In this document: positions 26,588-35,086 of the stretch, one piece after another
Numbering within the stretch: position 1 is the first letter of the stretch
Layout of the letters: each line of letters begins with the position of its first letter
Assembly: GCF_006345825.1 (NCBI RefSeq)
Contig: NZ_VCIX01000083.1
Location: 124,001 to 188,000 of the forward strand
Length of the DNA stretch: 64,000 nt
From: Paenibacillus paridis
GTDB taxonomy: Bacteria; Bacillota; Bacilli; Paenibacillales; Paenibacillaceae
Direction: 5' to 3'
Position numbers and translations under genes: made by a program
Notes under the pieces: generated by a model
Databases searched by the model: none
What the model saw: the letters and a program-made list of their open reading frames with translations, nothing else
What the model was told of the DNA's origin: nothing

Positions 26588-27544
26588 TTACTTCAGCATC
26601 TCTTGCAAAAATTCGATACTCTTCCGATTCTGGTATTCACTTACTTCATGACCGGAGAATGGATAGTCATTGATTTGTTTATGAGAACGAATTTTATTAT
26701 AAACCGCATAGACCGTCTCCGGCAGGCAAACCGTATCCTTCCAGCCCACCGACATCAGCACCGGGGCTTTAATGCGTTCAGCCAGGTTCAGCAGGTCGAA
26801 ATGGGCAAGCGTTTCCATGACGACGCTTAACCGATCCGGATAGCGCTTGATGTACTGGGCTACTTCGGTCAATGAGCCCGTGGAATGCAGTACTCCATGA
26901 TCCATATGGCACATATTTGGAATGTCCGCAATGACGGCACTCACTTTCGGGTTCAAGGCTGCAGCAAGCAGCGCGAGTCCGCCGCCTTGGCTTCCTCCGA
27001 CAACCGCAATTCGCGAGGCATCGACCTCAGGCTGAAGTGCAGCCACATCAACCGCCCTTACCGTATCCATCGTAATCGCGCGGTAATAGCTGTTCTCGAT
27101 TTCTGAGATGCCTTGCGTTACCCAGCCTTTGACCGAGCCTTGCTCGGACGTCAATAAATTGCCGGTTTCTCCGCTTTGCCCGCGTGCGTCCACTACGAAT
27201 ACCGCATAGCCAAGCAGCAGCCATGAAGAATAGCGCTCCGGCAGCCCTTTATCGCCGGTATAGCCCTGAAACAAAACGACGCAAGGAAGCAATTCACCTT
27301 CCAAACCTTGCTGCGGTACGATGTATAAGCCATGAATCGGCGTCTCATCGCTCCCCTTATAGGTGATACGCTCCGCTCTTATAGACGGGATCGGGGTATC
27401 TACTCTCTTTCTTTCGATATCAAGCGGCTGATCCTGATACTCGGCAAGGACAGCATCCCAGTATTGATCCAGTTCATCGGCGCCAAGCGTTGCAGGCGGG
27501 TTGTAGGCCAACAACTCATTTTTCCTACGATCGATTGCATTCAT
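26588..27544 (-). CDS. Acetyl xylan esterase / cephalosporin-C deacetylase family hydrolase
   Basis: Alpha/beta hydrolase of the AXE1 family (318 aa, CE7-like), cytoplasmic, without signal peptide. It shows the oxyanion region VVLFQGYTGDKG, VDARGQSGETGN and the nucleophile elbow GGSQGGGLAL near residue 180, with the late histidine in SGHEVSEY. Members remove acetyl groups from xylo-oligosaccharides and cephalosporin C. The natural substrate here is probably an imported acetylated oligosaccharide, but no xylan genes are adjacent. Confidence 0.9.
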   Translation of the reverse strand: MNAIDRRKNELLAYNPPATLGADELDQYWDAVLAEYQDQPLDIERKRVDTPIPSIRAERITYKGSDETPIHGLYIVPQQGLEGELLPCVVLFQGYTGDKGLPERYSSWLLLGYAVFVVDARGQSGETGNLLTSEQGSVKGWVTQGISEIENSYYRAITMDTVRAVDVAALQPEVDASRIAVVGGSQGGGLALLAAALNPKVSAVIADIPNMCHMDHGVLHSTGSLTEVAQYIKRYPDRLSVVMETLAHFDLLNLAERIKAPVLMSVGWKDTVCLPETVYAVYNKIRSHKQINDYPFSGHEVSEYQNRKSIEFLQEMLK

Positions 27545-27734
27545 TTCAGTATACCCCTTTTCTCATACGTTTTTTCGTCCAGGCACGGAAAGGTTTAACA
27601 GCTTGCTCCTTCTACACCTATAAGCGTACATGGTATAAGAAATCCGTCAAGCCATATTTCCAAAAAAAAGCATCACTACCTTTATCGGATAAGCAGGCAT
27701 CCATTCACCAGCATTTATTTCTTGCATCCATCAA

Positions 27735-27771
27735 ATAAAGGAGGTCCGCTGTAAGCTGCGGGCCTCCTTAT
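27735..27771 (-). terminator. Hairpin downstream of pepA
   Basis: AAGGAGG and CCGC arms pair across a short loop between pepA and the esterase gene. The T tract on the minus strand is weak (TTTATTT), so termination may be partial. Confidence 0.5.
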
Positions 27772-27844
27772 CGTTCAAGATATTCATTTAATTGTAATCC
27801 AATAAATTATTAAACGCTTCTCACGGCATTCAAAAACCAGAAAA

Positions 27845-29368
27845 CTATTTGCTGTGCAGCACCAGTTCAACCAACGTCCTGACCATGACGCCAGTAGCGC
27901 CTTTCGGCTCCCAGCCTCTGCTCGCATCAAGCCAAGCTGTACCGCCAATATCCAAATGCACCCACGGCAAGCCTTCTGCAAAGTGTCCGATAAACAATCC
28001 GCCTGTAATCGTTCCGCCGTACCTGCCGCCGCTATTTTTCAGATCCGCTGCATCGCTCCTGATCTGCTTCTTATATTCCGGATAGGCAGGCAGCTGCCAA
28101 ATTCTTTCTCCCGAGCGCTCGGAAGCTGCTTGCACCTGTTTGAAGAGCTCATCATTGTTCGTCACGGCACCAGTAGCTTCAAGTCCAAGCGCAACAGAAA
28201 CCGCTCCGGTTAACGTCGCCACATCCACCAGTCGAGTGGCGCCTCTAGTAATCGCAGTCGTCAAACCATCCGCAAGCACCAAACGACCCTCGGCATCCGT
28301 GTTCACGATCTCTACCGTGTGGCCACTCATCATCCGCAGGACATCGCCGGGCTTAATCGCTCGGTCCGATGGCATATTCTCGGCAGTCGGGATGACCGCA
28401 ATCACATTAATTGCCGGCTTCAGCTCACCGATAATGCGCATCGCGCCAAGCACTGCCGCCGCTCCGCCCATATCCGAGATCATTTCCTGCATGCCCTCTG
28501 CACGCTTCAACGATATACCGCCAGTATCAAACGTAATGCCTTTCCCGACGAGACCCCAAGCTTCTTCCGTACTGGAATCTCCTTTATAGTGAATGACAAT
28601 CATGCGTGGGGGATTGATGCTGCCCTGACCTACGCCAAGCAAACCGCCCATCCGCTGCTCTGCCGCGCTCCATTCATCAATCACTTCAATCTCCAAATCC
28701 AGCTCCCTGGCTAGCTCTTCCGCATGATAAGCCAGTCGCTCTGGCGTAAGGTCATTACCAGGCAAATTCGTCAGATCACGGGCCAAGTTTACCCCCTCGA
28801 CATTCAGCTTGCCATTGGCTATCCCTTGCTCCCACAACGGAGCATCTTCCGCTGCTATCGCCGAACCCTGCGGCACGAAAGCAACATCCTTTAATCCGAA
28901 GCGTTCATTTTGCTCTCGTTTAAGCGGCTGGCGTACGTGCAGGGCAAGCAGCAAACCTTCTGTGAGTGCCTGGGCCGCGCGCTCAGCACCGATGTCGTTC
29001 CCTGTACTATTTGTCAAAGCTTCTGGTAGCAAAATGTGAACATGCTCAGCCTTTAATTTCTTCAAGGCCTTTGCTGCTGCCGCGGCGGCGAGGCGCAGCC
29101 CTCTTGCTCCCCCGTCCAGATCAATACCGGCAAAAACAATATGGGCAGCCGGATATAACCCTAAAGTAGCTACGATTTCTGTTTGCTCCGGATCTGCTTT
29201 AAACAATCCCTTTGCATACAGCCCTCTAAGCGCTTCATCAATTTGCGGCTGAATAATGGCGACCGCATTTTCCCCTTGAGCCAATTCTTTCTTGCTGACG
29301 AATCTCACTACAGCATCTGGAGCTGCGTGTTCGGAGCCTCGTACTCCATAAGTCAATTGAACGCTCAT
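27845..29368 (-). CDS. pepA: Leucyl aminopeptidase, M17 family
   Basis: Cytosolic zinc/manganese aminopeptidase (507 aa) that removes N-terminal residues from peptides. The M17 signature NTDAEGRLVLADGL near residue 350 carries metal and catalytic residues, and the metal-site segment GKGITFDTGGISLK lies near 278. The N-terminal domain is of typical length. Single gene with its own upstream region; a structured sequence lies 80-125 bp before the start. Confidence 0.95.
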   Translation of the reverse strand: MSVQLTYGVRGSEHAAPDAVVRFVSKKELAQGENAVAIIQPQIDEALRGLYAKGLFKADPEQTEIVATLGLYPAAHIVFAGIDLDGGARGLRLAAAAAAKALKKLKAEHVHILLPEALTNSTGNDIGAERAAQALTEGLLLALHVRQPLKREQNERFGLKDVAFVPQGSAIAAEDAPLWEQGIANGKLNVEGVNLARDLTNLPGNDLTPERLAYHAEELARELDLEIEVIDEWSAAEQRMGGLLGVGQGSINPPRMIVIHYKGDSSTEEAWGLVGKGITFDTGGISLKRAEGMQEMISDMGGAAAVLGAMRIIGELKPAINVIAVIPTAENMPSDRAIKPGDVLRMMSGHTVEIVNTDAEGRLVLADGLTTAITRGATRLVDVATLTGAVSVALGLEATGAVTNNDELFKQVQAASERSGERIWQLPAYPEYKKQIRSDAADLKNSGGRYGGTITGGLFIGHFAEGLPWVHLDIGGTAWLDASRGWEPKGATGVMVRTLVELVLHSK

Positions 29369-29449
29369 TTGTGTAGCCTCGCTTTCCCATTTGATAATTC
29401 AAAATAGATAACCTTTGTCAATTTAACGGATTATTTATTTTTCGCCGTG

Positions 29450-29494
29450 AAGCACGCCGATACCGGCGAAAAACGGCTGCAGCCGTTTATGCTT
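29450..29494. other. Three-way-junction inverted-repeat structure
   Basis: Outer arms AAGCA and TGCTT enclose two hairpins: CGCCG-4 nt-CGGCG and AAACGGC-TGCA-GCCGTTT. A competing perfect 10-bp stem pairs 29438-29447 with 29464-29473. The pairings are mutually exclusive. Function unknown. Confidence 0.5.
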
Positions 29495-29630
29495 GATAAA
29501 CTAGAATATTTAACCAACCTGACGGCTTATAATCAACAAGTTTTTTCAAACCCATTATACCGAACGTCCTTTGACATTTCCATGTTTATATTCGCCATAC
29601 GTGGATGCTGCTCTGCGTGTTTAACATAAC

Positions 29631-29663
29631 AAAAAGCCCTCTCCACATTGGGGAGAAGAGCTC
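29631..29663 (-). terminator. Intrinsic terminator of the RsbU_N-PAS kinase gene
   Basis: On the minus strand AGCTCTTCTCC pairs with GGAGAGGGCT and is followed by five T, 54 bp beyond the stop. Confidence 0.75.
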
Positions 29664-29716
29664 CTATACCACCTTTGTGATTGTTTTTAACCCTGGGCAA
29701 GCCGCGCTAATTGCCC

Positions 29717-31093
29717 TTATTCCGCCAGTGGCAATGTAATAATAAATTCCGTTCCTACCCCTGCTTCGCTTTCAACCCGGATCGTACCGCTGTGATTGCG
29801 GACAATACGGTAGCTCACCGATAATCCAAGACCGGTCCCCGCCTGCTTCGTTGTAAAAAACGGATCAAACAGCCTGCTCATCGTGGCCTTGTCCATCCCT
29901 TTGCCGTTATCCTTAAGAATGATTTCAGCGGTTTTGCCCGCGCTTCGAGTAATAATTTCGATCAAGCCTCTTCGCTCGCTCTGTACTTCTTCAATCGCAT
30001 CAAGCGAGTTTTTCACAATATTCAAGATGACCTGCTTAACTTGCTTGACGTCTATGGATACCAACGGACCGGGGCAATAGCATTCCGACTTGATTTCGCA
30101 ATTGCGCATCAACGCTTCGCTTTCGGTTAGGAGCACGACCTCCTTGATCAAATGATCAATGGGAACCAATTGCTTCATTGGCGCCGACGGCTTGGAAGAA
30201 TTCAAAAATTCATAAATGATGTCGTTGGCCCGGTCGATTTCCGTTAAAATGATTCTTGCGTATTCCTCCTTGCCTACTTCCAGCAAATAAGGCCGAAGGA
30301 GCTGAATAAAGCCGCGAATGCTCGTTAACGGATTCCGAATCTCATGTGCTATCGCAGCCGCAATCTTCCCAAGCATGGCTAGCTTATCATTTTGCAGCGC
30401 CGTCTGCTCGATCTGTTTGTACTCCGAAACGTCCTTGACACTAATGAGAAAATCGCCATCTAATTGGTCGCCATAGGTGACCGTCACTAGCAAATGCTTG
30501 CCATCTTTATGCTGGAATTCATAATAACGTCCACGCAGCAGAAACATTTCTTTATAAAGCCTAAGAACCGTTCGTTTGGTTGTGCTCGTAAGCTGGCGAT
30601 GCCTTAATATTTCCTTGATTGTACAGCCGATTAACGTCTTCCTCGGAATATCCAACAGCTTGGCCATCTGGACATTAATGAATGACAAAATGCCATCATT
30701 GTCAAACAGAGCAATTCCGCTATCCATGTGCTGAAGTACGTTCTCATATTTGTTCTTGACCATTTCAAACGAGCGGTTGGAACGAAACAGCATTTCCCGC
30801 ATTTCGGTAAATTTCTGCTCGGTCGTCTGTTCTGGCCTTAGACGAAAACGGCAAGCGACCATGATTTCCATCAAAAAAACGAAAGAACGGTTGTACAGCC
30901 TAACAGCTTCATCTGAATCTACATTGGCAGCCAAAGCTTGAATGCATTCCTCATGTATGGCAATAATTTCTTCTGGGTTTATTCCGTAAAGCTCCTTGCC
31001 AAGCTCATTGGCGTGGAATAGCGATACTTCCTTACCACTTCGTATATACTCGGCAAGCGCCGGGAAATAGCGCTTTCGAATGGCCTGCATCAT
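29717..31093 (-). CDS. PAS histidine kinase with RsbU-like N-terminal domain
   Basis: Soluble histidine kinase (458 aa). The first 90 residues, including YFPALAEYIRSGKE and GINPEEIIAIHEE, resemble the N-terminal RsbT-binding domain of the RsbU phosphatase. A PAS domain (about 120-220) and HisKA motif AAIAHEIRNPLTSIRGF follow, then HATPase boxes NIVKNSLDAIEE, DNGKGMD and GTGLGL. The ATG at 31093 follows GGGGAGGAG; the frame runs on to 31147 without a ribosome site. Probably an orphan phosphorelay-type kinase; the N-terminal fusion suggests input from a stressosome-like switch, which is inference. Confidence 0.85.
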   Translation of the reverse strand: MMQAIRKRYFPALAEYIRSGKEVSLFHANELGKELYGINPEEIIAIHEECIQALAANVDSDEAVRLYNRSFVFLMEIMVACRFRLRPEQTTEQKFTEMREMLFRSNRSFEMVKNKYENVLQHMDSGIALFDNDGILSFINVQMAKLLDIPRKTLIGCTIKEILRHRQLTSTTKRTVLRLYKEMFLLRGRYYEFQHKDGKHLLVTVTYGDQLDGDFLISVKDVSEYKQIEQTALQNDKLAMLGKIAAAIAHEIRNPLTSIRGFIQLLRPYLLEVGKEEYARIILTEIDRANDIIYEFLNSSKPSAPMKQLVPIDHLIKEVVLLTESEALMRNCEIKSECYCPGPLVSIDVKQVKQVILNIVKNSLDAIEEVQSERRGLIEIITRSAGKTAEIILKDNGKGMDKATMSRLFDPFFTTKQAGTGLGLSVSYRIVRNHSGTIRVESEAGVGTEFIITLPLAE

Positions 31094-31288
31094 GTACTCC
31101 TCCCCGGCAACGTCGATAAGATAACGGTTACAGTTACTACTAATCATAGGGCGAGCTTACAATAGCTGTCAATCGGAAATCCTGTCGAATTTTGTTTCGG
31201 CGATAGGCTTTTAGTCTCCCATTCCGTACAATAGGACTTTAGCCTGCACATCTATATTCCTTCCTTTAAACGTTTTTACTGCACAAAT

Positions 31289-32647
31289 TCATGCACGCGA
31301 TCGGTCATACCGCTCACTGCGATTCTCTTTGTCCTGCTTGGTATCCTTTCTTTTGTCTTCCCATTTTTTGCTGTCCCGATCTCCTTTTTTCCACCCGTTC
31401 CGGTTGTACTCATGATCATTGCCATGATCATCATTATTTCCCCAGTTGCTATTTTCATTGCCGTTGCGATCCTTATTATTGGAATCCTTCCAATTCCCCC
31501 ACTTATCCTTGTCTTTATCTTTGTTGTTATTCTTATCATCTTTCTTATCATCATTCTTGTCGTCTTTCTTATTGTCATTCTTTCCCGTATTCGGTTTATT
31601 GGGCGAACTTGGCTTATTAGATTTGTCGGGCTTCGTCGGCTGATTGCCGCCCCATGTCCCGTTTTTATTAGGTTTCGCTGTAGCCCCGCCTTTATTTATT
31701 TCACTAGCTGTAGGCTTCTGCGGCTTTGCCGCTTTCGGAGGCTTACTCGCATTTGGCGTCGCGCTAGGCTTCACTGCCGCTGGCTTAACGCTGCTTTGAG
31801 CTTGTTTGACTTTCTCCTCTTTCTCTCGCTCAACCAGTTGCTTCAGCTTTTCCTTGCTCGTGTCAGCCGCTTTGTCTACAATCGTCTTGACGCCGCCTAT
31901 CGGCTCGGTAACCTTATCGATCGATTGCTGCTTCAACTGCTCCAATTCAAGCTCGTAGCCCTCATCCTTAGCCATTAAATAAACAGCCATTTTGCCTGAT
32001 GATATTCCATTTGCAGCCGCTTCATCCCGAAGCTCGCTTGGGATCGACAAGGTCGTAACATTTGCGCTCACCGCTTCCGCTGCGAGCTGAGCCAACAAAC
32101 TTCGCAGCGTCCGATCGACTTTTCCCGTCAAAATATTCTCATAATCGAGCTGAAGTGCGGAGTTCCCTTCTACGAGCATACTCGTTATAAAAATATCCTT
32201 GTCCGGCGTGTCGAGATAATGTGAGCCTTTAGCCCTCTGCAATATGGAAGCAGCTACCTCTTCTGCACTCACGCCTTTGAACTCTAAGCCTTGGATGATC
32301 TGCTCTCCGTCTTCGTTCAGCGCGTGAAGCTCACGTACCTTTCCTTGGCGATCTACTCCAAGCTCGACGCTTGGATTAATATCCATGCTCATATAAGCAA
32401 CGACAGGATGCATATCCTTTTGCATATAAAACCAAAACGGCAGGAGCATCAGCAACACAACTGCTGCAGCTGCGCCGCTATACCAATAAGCAGGCTTGAA
32501 TGGTCGTGGCTTCCGGTACTCGTCTTCAAACGTAATTTCTTCACCGATTTGCGGCGTACCTTGAATAGGGGCTTGCAAAAATTGACCGTCTGCCGTCATT
32601 ACTACTGCATGCTGCTTATGAATGCTCATAACAACTCCACGTTTCAT
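31289..32647 (-). CDS. rsgI: Anti-sigma-I factor RsgI family protein
   Basis: Membrane anti-sigma factor (452 aa). The N-terminal cytoplasmic RsgI_N domain (residues 1-55, IHKQHAVVMTADGQFLQAP) binds SigI. A single membrane helix lies at about 57-76 (SGAAAAVVLLMLLPFWFYM), followed by an extracellular domain including YMSMDINPSVELGVDR. The last 150 residues are a disordered Lys/Asn/Asp/Pro-rich tail with repeated KNDNKKDDKNDDKK-type runs. It overlaps the sigI stop by 4 bp. Unlike clostridial RsgI proteins it carries no recognisable carbohydrate-binding module. Confidence 0.9.
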   Translation of the reverse strand: MKRGVVMSIHKQHAVVMTADGQFLQAPIQGTPQIGEEITFEDEYRKPRPFKPAYWYSGAAAAVVLLMLLPFWFYMQKDMHPVVAYMSMDINPSVELGVDRQGKVRELHALNEDGEQIIQGLEFKGVSAEEVAASILQRAKGSHYLDTPDKDIFITSMLVEGNSALQLDYENILTGKVDRTLRSLLAQLAAEAVSANVTTLSIPSELRDEAAANGISSGKMAVYLMAKDEGYELELEQLKQQSIDKVTEPIGGVKTIVDKAADTSKEKLKQLVEREKEEKVKQAQSSVKPAAVKPSATPNASKPPKAAKPQKPTASEINKGGATAKPNKNGTWGGNQPTKPDKSNKPSSPNKPNTGKNDNKKDDKNDDKKDDKNNNKDKDKDKWGNWKDSNNKDRNGNENSNWGNNDDHGNDHEYNRNGWKKGDRDSKKWEDKRKDTKQDKENRSERYDRSRA

Positions 32648-33468
32648 TTGCTTGCCTCCTTATTCGCTTGGTTGAAATCATCGTCTATGTTTAAATAATC
32701 ATGCATAAATGGATATGTACCCGATATGATAATCGCAATGGCGATAATGTATTTTCGATTCCGTTCTATCGTTTTACGAGAAACGCCGCACATTTCCGTT
32801 AGCTCTTTCACGGCTAGCTTATTCGTTTCCCTTAATGAATCCATCAAGCTCACTTCGCTGACAAGCGTCTGCGCGATTCCGATCAGCAGTCTTCTTGAGT
32901 CTGCATGCTTCGGAGAGTGCTCCACAAGCTCCGCAAAGGAAATGCCAAATCGAATGAGTTCCTGATTCAGCTCCCCGATCTCCAGCCGTCTCTCGTCCTC
33001 CGTACGCTTGAGTTCAAATGCGGATAGCGCTTGCCTAGTCTCTACGGAATTATAATGAGGCTGCTCTTCATCCTCGGAGTCGAACATGCTATAAGGAACT
33101 ACCTTCGCATGCCTTTGTTCTTTTCGGACATGGTCAATAAGCCGACGGCGAATGACAGTTTCAGAAAAACCGATAAAGGATTTTCCTGCATCGCTATCGA
33201 ACTGATTGATCGCTTCATTGAAGGCTAACAGCGCCACACTGAATTCATCATCTCGGTTCGGATCGATGTACCGTTTGCAAAATCGACTTGTTACTTTCAA
33301 TATATAAGGCTTGTAATCTGCTATGAACTGCTCGCGAAGCAGCTCGTCACCTTGACGAATGCGAGCAACAGATTGTTCAGGAGCAAGCTTTCGCTTATCC
33401 TCTGCAACGTCTGCGGCAACTGGCTTCCGCAGAAAGCGTTTGAACAATACAAGTAACAACCGCTCCAC
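32644..33468 (-). CDS. sigI: RNA polymerase sigma factor SigI
   Basis: Alternative sigma factor (274 aa). The sigma-2 region includes RDDEFSVALLAFNEAINQFD and FIGFSETVIRRRLIDHVRKE, and the C-terminal HTH is VKELTEMCGVSRKTIERNRKYIIA. The annotated GTG at 33468 has its ribosome site (GAGGTGG) overlapping it; a TTG at 33459 with 5-6 nt spacing is the more likely true start. Its own promoter appears SigI-dependent. In B. subtilis SigI governs a heat- and wall-stress response; the sigI-rsgI order and overlap are conserved. Confidence 0.93.
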   Translation of the reverse strand: MERLLLVLFKRFLRKPVAADVAEDKRKLAPEQSVARIRQGDELLREQFIADYKPYILKVTSRFCKRYIDPNRDDEFSVALLAFNEAINQFDSDAGKSFIGFSETVIRRRLIDHVRKEQRHAKVVPYSMFDSEDEEQPHYNSVETRQALSAFELKRTEDERRLEIGELNQELIRFGISFAELVEHSPKHADSRRLLIGIAQTLVSEVSLMDSLRETNKLAVKELTEMCGVSRKTIERNRKYIIAIAIIISGTYPFMHDYLNIDDDFNQANKEASK

Positions 33469-33482
33469 CTCACTACTAGTAT

Positions 33483-33514
33483 GATTCGTTTCTGTCTGAC
33501 CGGTTTCAGGGGGT
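33483..33514 (-). promoter_or_regulatory. Probable SigI-dependent autoregulated promoter
   Basis: On the minus strand an ACCCCC block (33509-33514) lies 20 nt upstream of CGAA (33485-33488), immediately before sigI. This resembles the C-rich -35 and CGAA -10 elements described for SigI promoters. The leader would be very short. Confidence 0.5.
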
Positions 33515-33540
33515 ACATTATGAGAACATTTTCATTTATT

Positions 33541-33572
33541 GAAAAAAAGAAAAGCCTCCGGAGTGGAGGCTC
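33541..33572 (-). terminator. Intrinsic terminator of the 138-aa gene
   Basis: On the minus strand AGCCTC pairs with GAGGCT and is followed by TTTTC and a T7 run, about 20 bp after the stop. Confidence 0.8.
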
Positions 33573-33591
33573 ACCATTCGAGTTAAAAAAA

Positions 33592-34008
33592 CTAAACGGA
33601 GGTACGACGTTGACGAAGCTTGTTTCTTCTGTTGTTCAGCATCGCAAGACGCTTCTTCAACACAAGCTGCCATTCCGTATCCTCAATCTGCTTCGCAAAA
33701 CTAAGCAAATCAAGCGCCATATCAATTTGACTATGGACCACATCCATCGGATCTTCATTCTCATGATTGACGCAGTTTTCTAGCAGCGCCTTGCCTTCTT
33801 GCTCAACATATTCCTGGAAATCCACTTCAGCCGCGCCGTCTCCATGCGCGTATTCAGCTAATATTTCATATTCATTTTCAACTAAGTAATGAATGTCAAC
33901 GCGATGGCATACCGGACAAAACACAATAGGAACATTATGTATATGGGTTCGGAAATGCTTCAATGTACCTTTTGTACCGATCATACTAGCTCCACAGCAA
34001 AAACTCAT
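33592..34008 (-). CDS. Hypothetical protein with Cys motifs (138 aa)
   Basis: No family recognised with confidence. The N-terminus has FCCGAS and a later CPVC (residues 31-34), suggesting a small zinc ribbon. The remainder is acidic and helical, with a basic C-terminal end (NNRRNKLRQRRTSV). The ATG follows GAGGAGGGG at good spacing, and the gene has its own terminator, so it is real. A hairpin with a 7-bp stem ends 2 nt before the ribosome site. The region 34009-34394 otherwise holds only this leader and the next gene's terminator. Confidence 0.75.
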   Translation of the reverse strand: MSFCCGASMIGTKGTLKHFRTHIHNVPIVFCPVCHRVDIHYLVENEYEILAEYAHGDGAAEVDFQEYVEQEGKALLENCVNHENEDPMDVVHSQIDMALDLLSFAKQIEDTEWQLVLKKRLAMLNNRRNKLRQRRTSV

Positions 34009-34341
34009 TGACGACCCCTCCTCAATGGTTTGCGAAGCAAACCAACTTCGTAAGCATCCAGTAAGGTTTACACTGCAAACCTATTCTTTAAGCATCATTT
34101 AAGTTTTAACCATTATACCTATTTCGTAATCAGCAATAGATAGAGTTAGTCCAAATCTAGCATTTCTATCTTCATTGGTGTTAAGTATATTCTATTCGCC
34201 CTGCATGGCCTAAATTCCTGCTTTCGTATCCCATTGTCCATGGTTAAATAATCGAGTTCCCCATCCCTTGCGAGGGATAAACATGTTAAACAGCTATGTA
34301 CAGCCCCATTTTATATTTTAATTAATCATTGAAATAGGCAT

Positions 34342-34381
34342 AAATAAAAAAGAAACCCGCACCATAAAATGGCGCGGGTTG
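34342..34381 (-). terminator. Intrinsic terminator of the peroxiredoxin gene
   Basis: On the minus strand AACCCGC and CCAT pair with ATGG and GCGGGTT and run into TTCTTTTTT, beginning 13 bp after the stop. Confidence 0.85.
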
Positions 34382-34394
34382 CGGCAGGAAATAC

Positions 34395-34943
34395 TTATTT
34401 CGCTACCAGTGTTTGTTGACCTGGTTTCCAGTTAATTGGGCAAAGTCCGCCGGATTGCAAAGCTTGCAATACGCGAAGCGTCTCGTCAACGCTGCGGCCT
34501 ACATTGTTGTGGTTAACCACTTGATATTGTACTTCGCCTTCTGGGTTGATGATGAACAGGCCGCGAAGCGCGATGCCTTCTTCTTCAATCAATACGCCGT
34601 AGTCACGAGCAACGCTCTTTGTGATATCGGCAGCAAGCGGGAATTCAAGTTGGCCAAGGCCATTATCGTTAACCGGCGTGTTGATCCATGCACGGTGGCT
34701 ATGTTTGCTGTCTACGCTGACACCAAGAATTTCAGTGTCCAATTTTTTGAATTCAGCAGCTGCAAGGCTCAAAGCTGTGATTTCTGTAGGGCATACAAAA
34801 GTGAAATCTAGTGGATAGAAGAACAATACCAGCCATTTGCCTTTGTAATCCGCAAGTGAAGCTGTACCGAAATCCTTACCGTCTCCTGTTGCTGTTTCCA
34901 TTGAAAAATCTGGGGCCTGACGGCCTACCAAACGCTCTGCCAT
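34395..34943 (-). CDS. 2-Cys peroxiredoxin (AhpC/TSA family)
   Basis: Thiol peroxidase (182 aa) that reduces hydrogen peroxide and alkyl hydroperoxides. The peroxidatic cysteine is C51 in FYPLDFTFVCPTE and the resolving cysteine is C168 in GGLCPINW, the typical 2-Cys layout. No dedicated reductase (AhpF) is adjacent, so thioredoxin is the likely donor. The gene has its own sigma-A promoter with a perfect PerR-type operator upstream, indicating induction by peroxide. Confidence 0.95.
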   Translation of the reverse strand: MAERLVGRQAPDFSMETATGDGKDFGTASLADYKGKWLVLFFYPLDFTFVCPTEITALSLAAAEFKKLDTEILGVSVDSKHSHRAWINTPVNDNGLGQLEFPLAADITKSVARDYGVLIEEEGIALRGLFIINPEGEVQYQVVNHNNVGRSVDETLRVLQALQSGGLCPINWKPGQQTLVAK

Positions 34944-35016
34944 AATAGAAAACCTCCTTGACCTATCCGTAAATTTTTATTGTTTATGCTACTTCATCTG
35001 TGTGACTACCTAGTAA

Positions 35017-35045
35017 ATCTTATCACTAGTCTAGAATGAAGTCAA
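35017..35045 (-). promoter_or_regulatory. Sigma-A promoter of the peroxiredoxin gene
   Basis: On the minus strand TTGACT (35040-35045) and TAAGAT (35017-35022) lie 17 nt apart, about 75 nt before the start codon. Confidence 0.7.
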
Positions 35046-35047
35046 TA

Positions 35048-35079
35048 TTATAATCAATATTTATTTATAATTATTATAA
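35048..35079. promoter_or_regulatory. PerR-type operators (one perfect, one imperfect)
   Basis: TTATAATTATTATAA at 35065-35079 is a perfect match to the Bacillus PerR box TTATAATNATTATAA. A second site at 35048-35062 matches 11 of 14 positions and adjoins the -35 of the peroxiredoxin promoter. The pair lies 8 bp beyond the leuB stop. Fur and Zur boxes are related in form, but the sequence fits PerR best and the target is a peroxidase. Confidence 0.8.
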
Positions 35080-35086
35080 TCTAGAA

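Larger units (their letters stand above)
29369..29716. other. Intergenic region upstream of pepA
   Basis: This 348-bp gap holds a TTGACA on the minus strand without a convincing -10, a compact three-way-junction inverted-repeat structure at 29450-29494, and the terminator of the following kinase gene. No gene seen. Confidence 0.6.

Noticed and set aside
29450-29494. Cyclic-di-GMP or other known riboswitch
   Set aside because: The GC-rich hairpins lack the conserved riboswitch core sequences, and the element lies upstream of the likely promoter.
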